Part shown: positions 39,240 to 50,275 of the stretch, piece by piece | How positions within the stretch are numbered: the first letter of the stretch is position 1 | Layout of the letters: each line of letters begins with the position of its first letter | NCBI RefSeq assembly: GCF_015832195.1 | Contig: NC_052018.1 | Coordinates: 113,369,966 to 113,433,965 of the forward strand | Origin: Motacilla alba alba | Lineage: Eukaryota > Chordata > Aves > Passeriformes > Motacillidae | Direction of reading: 5' to 3' | DNA: 64,000 nt | Made by a program: the position numbers and the translations under genes | Notes under the pieces: generated by a model | What the model saw: the letters and a program-made list of their open reading frames with translations, nothing else | Told to the model about the DNA's origin: nothing | Database searches by the model: none

Positions 39240-39480
39240 GTTTCTGGCAGAGCTCTATCGCAGATGTTACCCAGGACAGTTCACAGCCTTCACGTGTCCA
39301 TCGAGGCTTTTCCTGGTTCTTAGTGCAAGGTTGAGCAGCACAGCATTCCTTGTGGGATCCTCCACCACCTGTGTCAGGAAGGGATCATCAGAACTTTCCA
39401 GGAACCTCCTGGACTGTCTGTACTTTGCTGTGTTGCCTCTCCGGCTGTCAGGGTGGTTAAAGTCCCTCACAAGAGGGGAG
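39240..39480 (-). mobile_element. LINE (CR1-type) endonuclease-domain remnant
   Basis: The - strand reads DFNHPD, then KYRQSRRFLES, then DPFLTQVVEDPTR, then AVLLNLAL. This order is typical of the APE-type endonuclease of CR1-like LINE ORF2. The flanking reading frame is broken and several consensus residues are lost. It is a decayed fragment and not a host gene. It could be the internal part of the CR1 copy whose 3' end lies at 38,330-38,560, with the middle deleted. Confidence 0.7.
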
Positions 39481-39975
39481 AACCAGGACTTGTGTATTGA
39501 GGCTGCTTTGAGCATCCTGCATTGTGGCATCACAGTGGTGATGCAATAAGGAGGCTGTGTCCTGTGCAGGACACCCACTGCAGTCCCTAAGAGATGGGGG
39601 AATAGGAAAACCTGCTTGGCTGGAGGAGGCAGAGCCACCCACAGCTGCCCTCGCCATCAGACTGGCCTGGGACAGCGTGGCACAGAGCAGCGCTGCAGGC
39701 ACCCGGCCCCTCAGCCAGGGGCAATAGCTGGGCAGCTGACATCCCGGCTGCCCCTGGCCCAGCAGGCCAAGGACGAGGCAACAGCGCGGCATCCCGAGGC
39801 TGTGCAGTGCAGCTGGGATGCTGGCAGAGGGCTTGGCGGGGCCGGAAATGCCATGGCAGGATCCCCAGACTTGGTGAGGCAGAGGCAGACAGGTCAGCAT
39901 GTTCTCCCCCTCCCTGCCCACCCCGTGGGGCTGGGGACACGGGGACAGTGGGCTCAGGTGGGGCTGTCCTCACAG

Positions 39976-42900
39976 GGCTGGTGGCAGCTGCCAACACCGG
40001 CCACCACGATGGCCACCAGTACGCGGCTGAGTCTGAGCGGCTCAGGAAGGCCAGGCTGCGTGTGGAGAAGGCCATTAAGGTGAGGGGTTCGATTTCACAC
40101 TGCCCCAAGGTGGCACACGCTTGCATTTGTGCGCCTGTGGCTCAGGAGAGCCGAGCCAGAGTGCTGGGCTGGGCAGGCTGAGCTCGCTGCTCTCCCCAGG
40201 AGAAGAAGATCTTCACGGTGCACGGCCCTTACCCCGTCATCCGGCAGCTGCTGCGCGCACGGGGCTGGGTGGAGAGGAAGCTGCCCTGCAAGGGCAGGCA
40301 GCTGAAGCAGCAGCCTGGCGACCAAAGGAAACAGCAGCTGGACAAGGGGAAAAGTGGTGGCGGTGATGAGCAGGGCGAGGCAGCGCTGAACCCACAGCCT
40401 TCCTTGGGCACCGCAGAGCCCCTGCAACACCCACGTTGCACGGCACACGACAAGGAGAATGAGAAGGAAAGGGAAGATGAAGATGAGGAGGAAGACCAGT
40501 GCAGTGAGAACTCTGAAGACATCCATGAGCTCATGGTTAGCTAAGAGGGCTTGGGCTGAGCTCTGCCACAGCTCCCCACATCCTCCCCTGGGACCCTCGG
40601 GGCAGGGCACAGCCTGGGGTGAGGGGCTGGGGCAGGATGGGGCTCCCTGGCTCACCCCAGCCCTCTCCCTCCCGCAGTCCTTCCTGGTGCAGGACCAGGT
40701 GCCCAACTTCCTCTGGACCCTTCGCCTGAGCAGCGTTGACCAGGAGCTGCTGCAGAGGATCGAGGTGGTGAACCGCTATCCCCGGCTGGCCGCGCTTTGC
40801 ACCAAGGTGGAGCACGGGGCCTCAGGGAGGGGACACAAGGGGGGGTGTCCAGAAGGGAATGACAAGCTTCTCTAAACAGGAGGGGCTGTGCCAAAGCCTG
40901 CAAAACTTGCCCTGGTTCGAGCAAGTCGATTTCAACACCTTTTTCCCCCGGTGCTACCGGATGGGGTTCATGGACGAGAAGGAAGCCTTCATTGGTGAGC
41001 CTGGGGCTGCTGCCCTCCTGTCACCCCCCATGCTCCAGTCTTCCCATGTCCTGTGCAGGACTGGCTAGGGATGATGTTTCCCTCTTGCAGAGGATTTCTG
41101 CCTGACAGCAGCTCGCAGCCTGCTCAAACTGGCCCTGCAGAAGGTCGAGGACAGGCCGGTGGGGACAGAGCAGCCCTCAAAACCCGACGAGGTGCCAGGT
41201 GAGTGCGCGGAGCTGGCTGAGCGGGGCGGAGGCCAGGGATGAAACGGAGAGTTCAGGGCGTGTCTGAGGGCTGAGCTTGGAGGCTGAGCCTCTGCTCGTG
41301 TCTGTGGCTTGGGATCCCTTACTCCATCCCCTGCCCTAGCTCCAAAGAGACCCGTCCCACAGGAAGGCTCAGTGCTTCAGCCCCAAGGCTGTGTAGGAGT
41401 CATGAATCTCACCCCATGCTGTCCACAGCAGGGCGGCGCTCCCCCCTGTATCCCCAGCTGGTGGAGGAGGCCCTGGAGGTCTGTGAGCAGCACCTCGGAG
41501 TTCTGGGGCACCAGGACATCGACAGGAAGACCCCGTCACCCTGCTGGACATGCATCGACTGGGACCGCTTCCTGCCGGAATACTACCGTGTGGCGCAGTG
41601 GGTGCTGAGCAACATGGGGCAGGGGGGACGGTGGTGGGGCCGGTGCTGACCCCCCGTGTGCCCCCACAGTGAGGGGACCAGGCTGGTGCTGGGCAGGGAG
41701 CAGCGGGAGCGGTGTCAGCACCTGCTGCAGCGCCTGGAGGAGAAGCTGCCGCAGCTCGGCATAGAGGGCAACCTCAACATCTGGATCGTCAAGCCCAGCG
41801 CCAAATCCCGCGGCAGGGGTAAGGCTGGGGGAAGCGTGGGGCGCACACGGCCCCACGGAGAAGGGATCCCACCATCCCTGTGTTGCCCAGGCATCGTGTG
41901 CGCCACGCGGCTGGAGGAGGTGCTGGAGCTGGCGCAGAGCTGCACGGGCGCCCCGGCCGGGGTGTGCGAGTGGGTGGTGCAGAAGTACGTGGAGCGGCCG
42001 CTGACCATCTTCAACACCAAATTCGACATCCGGCAGTGGTTCGTGGTGACTGACTGGAAGCCGCTGACTGTCTGGTTCTACCAAGACTGCTACCTGCGTT
42101 TCTGCTCCCGGCCCTTCTCCCTGTGTCACCTGGAGCCGTGAGTGTCCCCCCCTGAGCCCCGGCTCGTGCTGCCCAGCCCCCCGGCACCCCCTGACCCAGC
42201 CCCGCTCTCCCTGCCCCAGCGCCAGGCACCTCTGCAACGTCTCCATCCAGAAGCGGTACAAAACATCACAGCCGGACCCCCGCGTGCCCCGCGACAAGAT
42301 CTGGTCCAACAAGCAGTTCCAGGCCCACCTGGCATGGCTGGGGCGGGCGAATGCTTGGCAGCGGGTGACGGTGCCCGGCATGAAGGCGGCGATCCTGAAC
42401 GCCCTGCGCTGCGCCCGGGACCAGGTGGGCTCCCGCAAGGGCAGCTTTGAGCTCTTCGGGGCCGACTTTCTCGTCGGGGAGGACCTCAAGCCCTGGCTGC
42501 TGGAGATCAACTCCTGCCCCACCATGAGCCCCTCGTCGGCGGTGACGCGCCGGCTGTGCGCCAACGTCCAGCGGGACACGCTGCGCCTCGTGCTCGACCG
42601 CAAGGACGACCCCACCTGCTCCATTGGTGCCTTTGAGCTTCTCTACAGGGAGGTAGGCTGGGGGCTGGGGACAGCCACCCCCAGGCACCCCCAGTCCCCA
42701 CTGCCCCTTGTGTCCTCCTGCAGGCAGCCGTGTCCTCGTGTCTGACTGTGGGGCTGAGGCTGATGGTCACGGGCTGCTCCCTGAAGAAGGCCCAGCCGGC
42801 AAAGCATCGATCCCGGGACAAGCTCCCCAGCACTGTACCCGGTGCTCTCCAGCTCCCTGCACCCTCAGGGAACAGAGTGGCACAGGAAAAGCTGCTTCCT

Positions 42901-43656
42901 CTGGGGCTGCAGGGCAGCTGCTGCCTGCCCAAATCTGACCCTCCAGCACTGCCACAGCCCCCGGACTGCTCTGCTGGGAGCCAGGAGATGCCATGGCTCC
43001 TTCACCTCGCTGGGCAGCCCGAGAAAGCTCAGCCCTTGATCAGTGGCTGTCCCACGGATAGAGTGCCAGGACCAAGCCAGGGAGCCCCCAGGAGCCCCCG
43101 GCTACCCCCAGGCTACTCTGCTGGAGACCAGGAGCTGCCATGGCTGCTTCACCTGGTGGTCGGGCAGCCCCAGGAAGCTCAACCCCAGACAGCTTTGCAG
43201 CCGACCACCAGCTGTCCTCTGCATGGGGGGCCTGTGCCACTGCCCCAGGCACCGACCAGGAGTCCCTGGCTACCTCCAGGCGGTTCTGCCAGGAGCCAGG
43301 AGCTGCCACGGCACCTCCACCTGGCTGGGCAAGCCGAGGATGCTCAGCCCCGGGAAGCTCAGCCCCCCATCAATAGCCGTCCCCTGGCCAGGTTGCCACC
43401 GCGCCAGGAAGCGCCCAGGAGGCCCTGGCGCCCCCCAGGAGCCAGGCGGCAGGGATTGCCACGGCTCAGTCCGCCGGGCGGGCAGCCCCAGGCTGCTCGG
43501 CCCCACAGAGTTCTGCCCCCCATCAGTGCCCGTCCCCCGGTGCGGGGGCCTGTGCCACAGCCCCGGGGAGCGCCCAGCAGACCCTGGCGACCCCCGGGCT
43601 GTGCTCCGGCCCCTGCGGGATTTCCCGCCCGGCCAGCGCGCCTGCCAGCGCTGTAA
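39976..43656 (+). CDS. TTLL3: TTLL3-like tubulin monoglycylase, at least 10 exons, 5' end unresolved
   Basis: Exons are 39976-40079, 40200-40535, 40678-40806, 40880-40994, 41091-41198, 41432-41597, 41670-41818, 41891-42137, 42220-42652 and 42724-43656, all in phase, giving about 906 aa. TTLL3 ligates the first glycine onto glutamate side chains of tubulin tails in axonemes. Landmarks are [34 protein letters not shown], an acidic stretch (about 40,457-40,515), [17 protein letters not shown] and [14 protein letters not shown]. The ATP-grasp core has NIWIVKP (Lys codon 41,791-41,793), [49 protein letters not shown] and [12 protein letters not shown] (Glu and Asn codons at 42,503 and 42,509). These match human TTLL3 better than TTLL8. 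The first modelled exon needs a phase-1 upstream exon for its Met; none is convincing. The last 230-odd codons are Pro-rich tandem repeats without clear homology, so the 3' end is less certain. Confidence 0.85.
42960..43640. repeat. Imperfect coding minisatellite in the last TTLL3-like exon
   Basis: About four diverged units of about 147-168 bp start near 42,973, 43,120, 43,288 and 43,437. Each encodes a variant of [17 protein letters not shown] followed by a Pro-rich stretch ending in PWxPPG. The encoded unit is about 50-56 aa. Identity between units is partial, so this is older than the two minisatellites at ANKEF1 exon 1. Confidence 0.7.
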
Positions 43657-44385
43657 GAGCCCCGGGACCCCCAGCCCCTGCCGGGAACAGCAGAACACCC
43701 AGCTCCCCAGGGGATGCGGAAGAGCTGGCACACAGAGACACCGCCACCAGGTGACAGCGCCCTGCCCGTCCCGGATGGGCCAGCACAGCAGCGGCAGCAG
43801 CCGGCTGCCTCCCGCGGGAGCGAGAGCCCATTGCTGGGCCGCGGTAGCCACCCTAACCTGCACGCCCGCTTTTAATAGACTTTGGTGAGAAGGAGCCCGG
43901 CTTGGAGCTTCTGTGCGTGCGAGATGCGGGCGCAGGTGGTGCTGCCGGCAGGACGAGCCTGGGGCTGCCGGGGCAGCTCCTCGGCTGGGTACAGACGCAG
44001 GACGCAGGGAAAGCTGCCTCCGCTCCTGCCTGCCTGCGGTGGCCCCTGGCAGACAGCTGTGGCAGCGGTGACACGGCTGCACCCCGGCACTGGGAAGCGG
44101 TCAGGCACGGAGTGCTGGCAGGGCTGGTGCCCCCTGACGCGCCAGGGGGACGGCAGGAGGAATCCCATCCTGCGGGCGTGCCAAGAACAGAAGTGGGTGC
44201 TTGAGCCTGGCAGCAGGTGGGGAGTAACGGGATGGCAAAGGGAAGTCAGGTGTCCTCAGGGATCCCCTGTGGGCTCCTGGGGCTGCTCGGATAAACAGGA
44301 AAGGAGGTGGGGGGGAGTGCAATGGGGCCCTGGGGCAGCACCAGCTCCTGCAGGTTCCTTTTGTGACAAGGTAGCCCACTTGTTA
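43657..44385. other. GC-rich DNA after the TTLL3-like stop
   Basis: The GC-rich composition of the gene persists to about 44,350. It is open in several frames on both strands, as expected at this GC content. No canonical AATAAA lies soon after the stop; only a GATAAA variant occurs near 44,290. The 3' end of the transcript is therefore unresolved. Confidence 0.5.
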
Positions 44386-44880
44386 CAGAATCCCAGAATG
44401 GCTCGGGTTGGAAGGGACCACAGTGGGTCATCTGGTGCCACCTCTCTGCTCCAGCAGGGTGATCCCAGAGCACACAGCACAGGATTGTGTCCAGGCAGTT
44501 CATGAGTGTCTCCAGGGAGGGATGTTCCCTAGTGTCTCTGGAGGATGTGTTCCAGTGTGATGAGTGAGCTCTTCCTGACAGCTGGAACTGGCACTGCCAG
44601 GGCAGCTCCTGTGCTGGCAGAGAGCACACAGCATCTCGTGGCTCCCTGGCACTTGTGCCCAGCAGCTTGTGCCCTGTGCCTGCTGCTGTCCCTGAGGATG
44701 CCTGGGCCAGGCAGACTTGACCAGTGCACAGTACATCAGCTGCAGAAGAAGGCTGGTGCTTCTGGCAGAGCTCTGACATGGAGACTGGAGCTGGGAGAGT
44801 TCTCTGCTGTTAGAGCCAGCTCCTCAGGCCTCCTCTCTGCAAGAGCGTTCTTCCTCACTGGGGAGCTCCTGCTGCATTGA
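44386..44880 (-). mobile_element. CR1 LINE copy
   Basis: From GAATCCCAGAATGGCTCGGG onward the + strand follows the reversed CR1 3' region: GGTTGGAAGGGACC, then ATCTGGTGCCACCTCTCTGC, then a GATGTTCCCTAGTGTCTC-like segment. The insertion is in - orientation and 5'-truncated near 44,880. It lies downstream of the TTLL3-like gene. Confidence 0.85.
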
Positions 44881-47800
44881 GCATTTTCTACTGCATTTTC
44901 TACTGCGGTCATCAGGGCCACTGGGAGCAAGTGGAAGAGAACCTGGATGCATGGGGAAAATCAAACCTGGCCAGCAGCAGGGGCCATCTCCTGTATCAGT
45001 TTGGATCATGTATCCATGCCGGTGAGTAGCCCCTGAAAAAGTTGTTTGGCAGGGCAAGTACTGAGGGGGGACCATCCTCTGTTCCCCTAGGAAATCCTTA
45101 TGGGCATCATCATCCTCGTGCCTTCTCATCCCAGCCAGAACGGGCTGCAGACTCTCCCAGTCTTCACATGTTGCTCCACACAAAGAAAGGACAAGGGCTG
45201 ACTCAACTGGCATTTTGATATCTACCACTCAGTCAGAAAACCCAGTGCTCAGAAAATGTTTTTGCATGACTGGTCAATTCATTCAGATGCCAGTGGCCCA
45301 GAGGCACAAGTGGAGCAAACAGAGGGGCTTGGCTGAGTCAGGATGAATCTTTCAAGACTGTCCTAAGGGTGGCAGTGAGGATGTACTTGGACACTCCCCT
45401 TGTACATCAGAAGTGGAGTAGGAGAGTCTCTGGTGTGAAGCAATGACAGCAGCACAGGGAGAGTTTAGGGATGTGAGAGCAGGTGTCACAAGGAGAGTCA
45501 AAGGATGAGGCTCCAGAACAGACATCCCCAGAAATAAGGGTGTTGAACAAAGAGCTGGAAGTAAGCTGTGAGGGGGAAAGAAACTGCTAGTGGACTGGTT
45601 ATGGAAAAGCTGAGTGATCATTCGGTGGATGGTTTTAAAGGGGGGCCAAGGGATAGTCAGACAGAGAGACCTTGGTAATAGAAAGCTCTGCTCTCCCAAG
45701 TGGCAGATCTTCTGGGAAGCTGAATCAGTTGTGTGCCAGAAAATGTACCGAGAACGAGGAAATTTGCAGGTAGGAGTTCAAACAGATTACTACTGACTCA
45801 GTCTCTTGAGATGGGTTACACAAGCAAAAAATAAATAAGAAGGGGGAAACAAGTGCAGAAAAGTTAAGCAGACAGAGAGCAGCAACAAAAAAAAAGGAAG
45901 GAAAGATGAACTCTGCACATGTACACAACCTAAGGCCAGAGGAGTTGTATGCTAGTGCTGCTTCACAGGCGGGCTGTCATCTAACCTTAGCCACACTTTG
46001 GGATTTGCCTTTGAAGTTCAAACACTTGTGAAGCCTCTGAGGGTTGTTCCAATCTAACAGAAGTACCCCGGGCTGGCTGCTCTTGCTACCTCAGAGTGCT
46101 TCATGTCCTGCTGGACTCGTGCACACCTAACTCCCTGTTCCACCCATGCCCACCCAGGCAGCCCTCACACATCTCCCCAAACACAAACATGCACAGTGAG
46201 TCCCTTTGTGCGGTTCCTTGTTCCCAAGGCGTCCCTAAGCCTCCCTGGAGTTTCCCCAGCCTGCCTCTGCTATGGCTGTTCAAGGAGGAAGATGTGAGCA
46301 CAGTCGCCTCGTGCTAGCAAACAGGACATCGATTCATCGCTTTGGTGCCACAACAGCTCCAGTAAAAGGCACAAAATAACATTTATGTGATAGAAATTCT
46401 TCTCACCTCTGTCCTCAGATTAATCTTACAGTCGTCCTACATCCAGAACGTGCATTTTTCCCAATTTATCATATATTTTACTAAATATGTATTTATGACT
46501 GAAATACCAGAACCTGCTTTTCCCTCCCCATTTTCAACACATTTACCATTCAGTTGGGTCTTTCTGAAAGGCAATTTGCAACACAAATATTGTTCTAGTC
46601 CCAGTAATCTGTGCTCAAATGCTAGTGGGAAACAGATAAAATTCCACAAAGTGGAATTCCTGGGCTGCTGTAAGCACAGTGGAGCTAATAAATACATTTA
46701 CAGCTTAGGACTTTTGAATGGCTCCTGAATAACCCAGCTTTATCAATTGTTTGGAACTGAATCCCAGGAAATTAAGTTTAGCATTACTACTGCCACAAAT
46801 CTCTTGCCATAGCTCCAAGGAACACCTCATTTATAATACCAAATCAGGGAGGACTTTCAGTAAGAGGAATTGTATTGACTTAAATGGGCTGGAGGAAGGA
46901 GCATTCCCTCATCCCTGAGTAAGGGCTTCACTTCCTGCTCCCAAAATGAGCTTGACTGGGGCAAGGCTAAATCATGGTGTGTTGGCATTACAGGCCATGG
47001 AGACCTCCTGGAAAAAGGCAGGGGAAATAAACAGAATAAAGTGGCAGAGTATTTGCTGCATGTGGTATTACAGAAGGATGGGTGAATAAATCCTCTCCTA
47101 CCAGCAGCAGTGCCTGTACAACCCAAGAGCTCTTCTCCTGTGGCACAGGGATTGAAGGAAATCAAACACTCTGGAGCTGCTACAACAGCTACAGCCAGCG
47201 ACATGCTGCTTCCAGGAGAAACAGAGCCCAGGGACCCCCAGAGGCAGGGGAGCTGTAGAAACACAGAAAACAGTCTAGAAACAGGAGCCTGTTAGTTTTG
47301 TGCAATGCAGCTCCTAGCTGGTGACTCAGGATGCCAGAAGAAGCCTGGCACATCATAGGGAATTGCTGTTGAGCTGTGCAGCCGTTACACAGGACCAACA
47401 GAAACGTTCACAAGAGCCAGAAGTAGCTTCAAATTGCCTATTAATTCTGGATGGCTGTCAGCAATTGTTATCTGATGGGCCACAGTGAGCTGGCATCTCC
47501 TACAGAGGAAAAAAACAAATCAAATCTAACCATTACTTAAAAGAAATAACTAAAGAATCATTTCATCATGACTTTAATCCCCTTTGCCTTTCAGCCCCCG
47601 TTGACAATGGCTGGTTCCTCCTGGCAGCACTCCCCTGGCAGCTTGCTGGAGCTCTTGGCCCTGTTCTTCCCCCATTCACCCTGTCCCAGCCAGGTGTGCC
47701 TTTACACTGGCGAAGGTGCAGGGCCCCCTCCCAGCTGCCTCGAGCTGCCTGTGAATTGCCAGCAGCTGGGGGCGTCCCCTCCCAGCCCGAGCATTCAGTG

Positions 47801-49690
47801 CTTTCTCCTTGTCACCGTGTGGCTCTGAGAGCTTTAAAGCTTTCCTGGGTGAACAGATTTGAATTTATCAGTAAACAAGGAACATCCACCTCTGGCAGTC
47901 AAACCTGTGTGCACTGACAGGCACCGTCCGCATTTGAAACACTGTTTTGCATCTTTTTGTAAATGAGTTTGCTGGGGCCAGCCTTGTGCAGTGTGCTTTC
48001 AGTGTGGGAGGAAGCTTTACCTGAATGTAAAAATATTCGGTGAAAATGAATTTCAGAGATGTGTGTTGCTCTGCTTACAAAAACCAATTTTAATGGGACC
48101 CTTCAGCAGACCCAGCAGGATCTGAAAAATGCTGAAATATGGCCATTTAAAATAAAATTTTCATGAGGTATATAATCAAAACTTTAAAACTGACCATTTT
48201 CTGTCAGGTTTGAGATAAAACAAAAACCAAAAAAATAAGGAAACAAACAAAAAACCAAAATCAAACCCCTTCATGCTTAATATCTCTGTTCTAACAGACT
48301 TTTGAGACTTACCATCAATAGTTTTTACTAGAGTGAATAACAGCAGATCTGTGGGCTTTGGGCAGTTGTGTTTCCTTGACTCTATTTGCATGCTTATCCA
48401 GTCAGGGAAGACAAACAATTGCTCATGACAGGTCTGACCCATCACCACCGAACGCCTGGGCTGCACGGCTGAATGTTAACTGCTGCCTGTTTACAGGGAG
48501 TGCTTGCAGCAGTCCCAGGAGCTTGGGAGAGGCTGCATCTCTCCAAACCGAGACAGAAGAGTGGCTTTGGTGCAAATCGCCACTGAGGAGCTCTTTTTGC
48601 TTTGGTCCTGCTGCTAACTGGGGAGCCTTGGGGAGCCATTGCACATGTGCTGGGAGCAGGGTAAAGCAAGATCCTTGCTAGACTCCTAGATTTCAAATCC
48701 TGCCTGAACCTTCAGAAGAGTTTTCTGAGCTGTCATGAACACCGTTCAATCCCCCCACATCTCCCAGTTCGTTTATCTGCCACTCTGTGCCTGGGGGCCT
48801 GGCTTGGTACCATGTACAACATGCCTGAGAGACTCTCCACAACCCTGTCTTTGGTTTATCCTCAGCCACTGACATTTTCAGTCTCAAACTCAGCTGCAGC
48901 AAGAAACTGTGGGAGAGAGGTCCTGAGTCCAGTTCAGGTATGGAGCTCCCGACCCAACACCTACTCGGGAATCTTGTGTTAAAGGGGCACTAGAATAAAA
49001 ACCAACAGCTGGGCAGGTCAAGCTTTAGTAGCACACCTCATCTCCTGCCTCTCCTCTGTGCTTTGAAGGGCTGCCCGTTCCCTCCCTGCACCTCCCTTCT
49101 CCTGATCAGGGGCACTGCAAAGGCCTCCGAGGAGCATGGAAGAAGGAGAAGGAAGATGGCACCCTGGCAAACACCATCATGGCACAGCAATGCAAAAAGA
49201 CCATTCTCCTTTCTTTAGTAGTAAAAAAATGCCTTCTGATTCCAAAAGGCTTAGACTACAGCAGCTGAGACATCAGTACCGTTTCACTGGGTTCTCTGCC
49301 CAGGGTCCTGACAACATTCAGAAATTTGCCTGGAAGCAATAAACTAAGCCAAAAAAATTATAGCACAAGTGAAAGGCTCAATTGAAAGTCACATCCAAAC
49401 AGGCGAGACACAGTGCCAAAGCAGTCAGCAGCCTGGTGGATATTTTAGGCTATTTAATCCTTCAAATATATGCCAAGTATCTACCTGCAAGTCCTCAGCA
49501 GGCAGCTTTGTTTCAGTGAGGGGTTCACTCCAAAGGAAGGCAGATGTTCCACTGGAACTTCTTATAACATCAAGTTAAATAATTATTTAATGCTAATGAA
49601 TGCAATACAACACAAATAATTGGATGGCTAACAATCCTGTTTTGGGGAGGCTCCCCCATCCGTAAAGCTGTATTACTTTGTCAGGACATC
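44881..49690. other. Intergenic DNA downstream of the TTLL3-like gene
   Basis: No exon with homology or paired splice signals is recognisable. Composition returns to ordinary AT-rich intergenic sequence by about 46,300. Open frames here are short and unrelated to any family I know. Confidence 0.5.
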
Positions 49691-50275
49691 CCCCGTGTTT
49701 GAGGCCTGCTCCTGGGGGCTGGGGCACAGCGGTGGCGACGGCACAGGGGGCAAAAGGGCGGTTTGCCCACATGCCATGAGCAAAAATCACTGTCAGGGGA
49801 AAGACCCCTCCACGAGGCTTTTGGCTCGGCTGAGCAAGAGGCACCCAGCATTTTGCACGCCCTATTTTCTTCCCAGCCCGGAGCAGCACTCGGGGCACAG
49901 CTGTCAATCCGAGCTGCTTTTCGCCTTCCTTGCGGATATTTGTCCGCTACATTTTCCGCGTGTCGGGCGGCTGACAGGGGACAGGTCCTGGCGCAGGGCA
50001 CAGCCGCAAGGACCGAGCTCTGCTCGCAGCAGCGGTGAGGGCCGGGCCCGGCTGCCGGGGAGCCGCAGCAGCAGCGCAGGCTGCTCGCCGTCGCTTACAG
50101 GAGGGGGGCTTCTCCCCGCCTCTGGCCGCAGGCTCCCGCAGCAGCTTTGCTCCGATCTCTGCTGCCCTCTGGTGAGGCGCTGCCGAGGCGCAGAGAGCCC
50201 TCCCGAGGAGCCAAAGCCTCGGTCTTTTGCGGCAAAACCTCACTCTCGGCCTCATTAAAACCCCAGCGTACGCAC
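49690..50275. promoter_or_regulatory. Unassigned CpG island
   Basis: CpG density is clearly raised, especially at 49,900-50,260, within an AT-rich neighbourhood. The strand is unknown. A CAGCAGCG/gtgagg junction near 50,036 resembles a 5' splice donor after a noncoding first exon on the + strand. No coding sequence is recognised. It may be the promoter of a neighbouring or noncoding gene. Confidence 0.45.

Noticed and set aside
40910..40930. Possible tRNA T-loop-like GGTTCGAGC
   Set aside because: It lies inside a TTLL3-like coding exon, and no acceptor stem or anticodon arm can be folded around it.
41536..42624. 362-codon open frame on the - strand
   Set aside because: It lies opposite the ATP-grasp exons of the TTLL3-like gene, whose + strand reading has clear homology and correct splice phases. 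The - strand frame is a GC-rich shadow.
45600..45800. Possible LTR or retroviral-like fragment
   Set aside because: It felt repeat-like, but no primer-binding site, polypurine tract, terminal repeats or protein motif could be shown.
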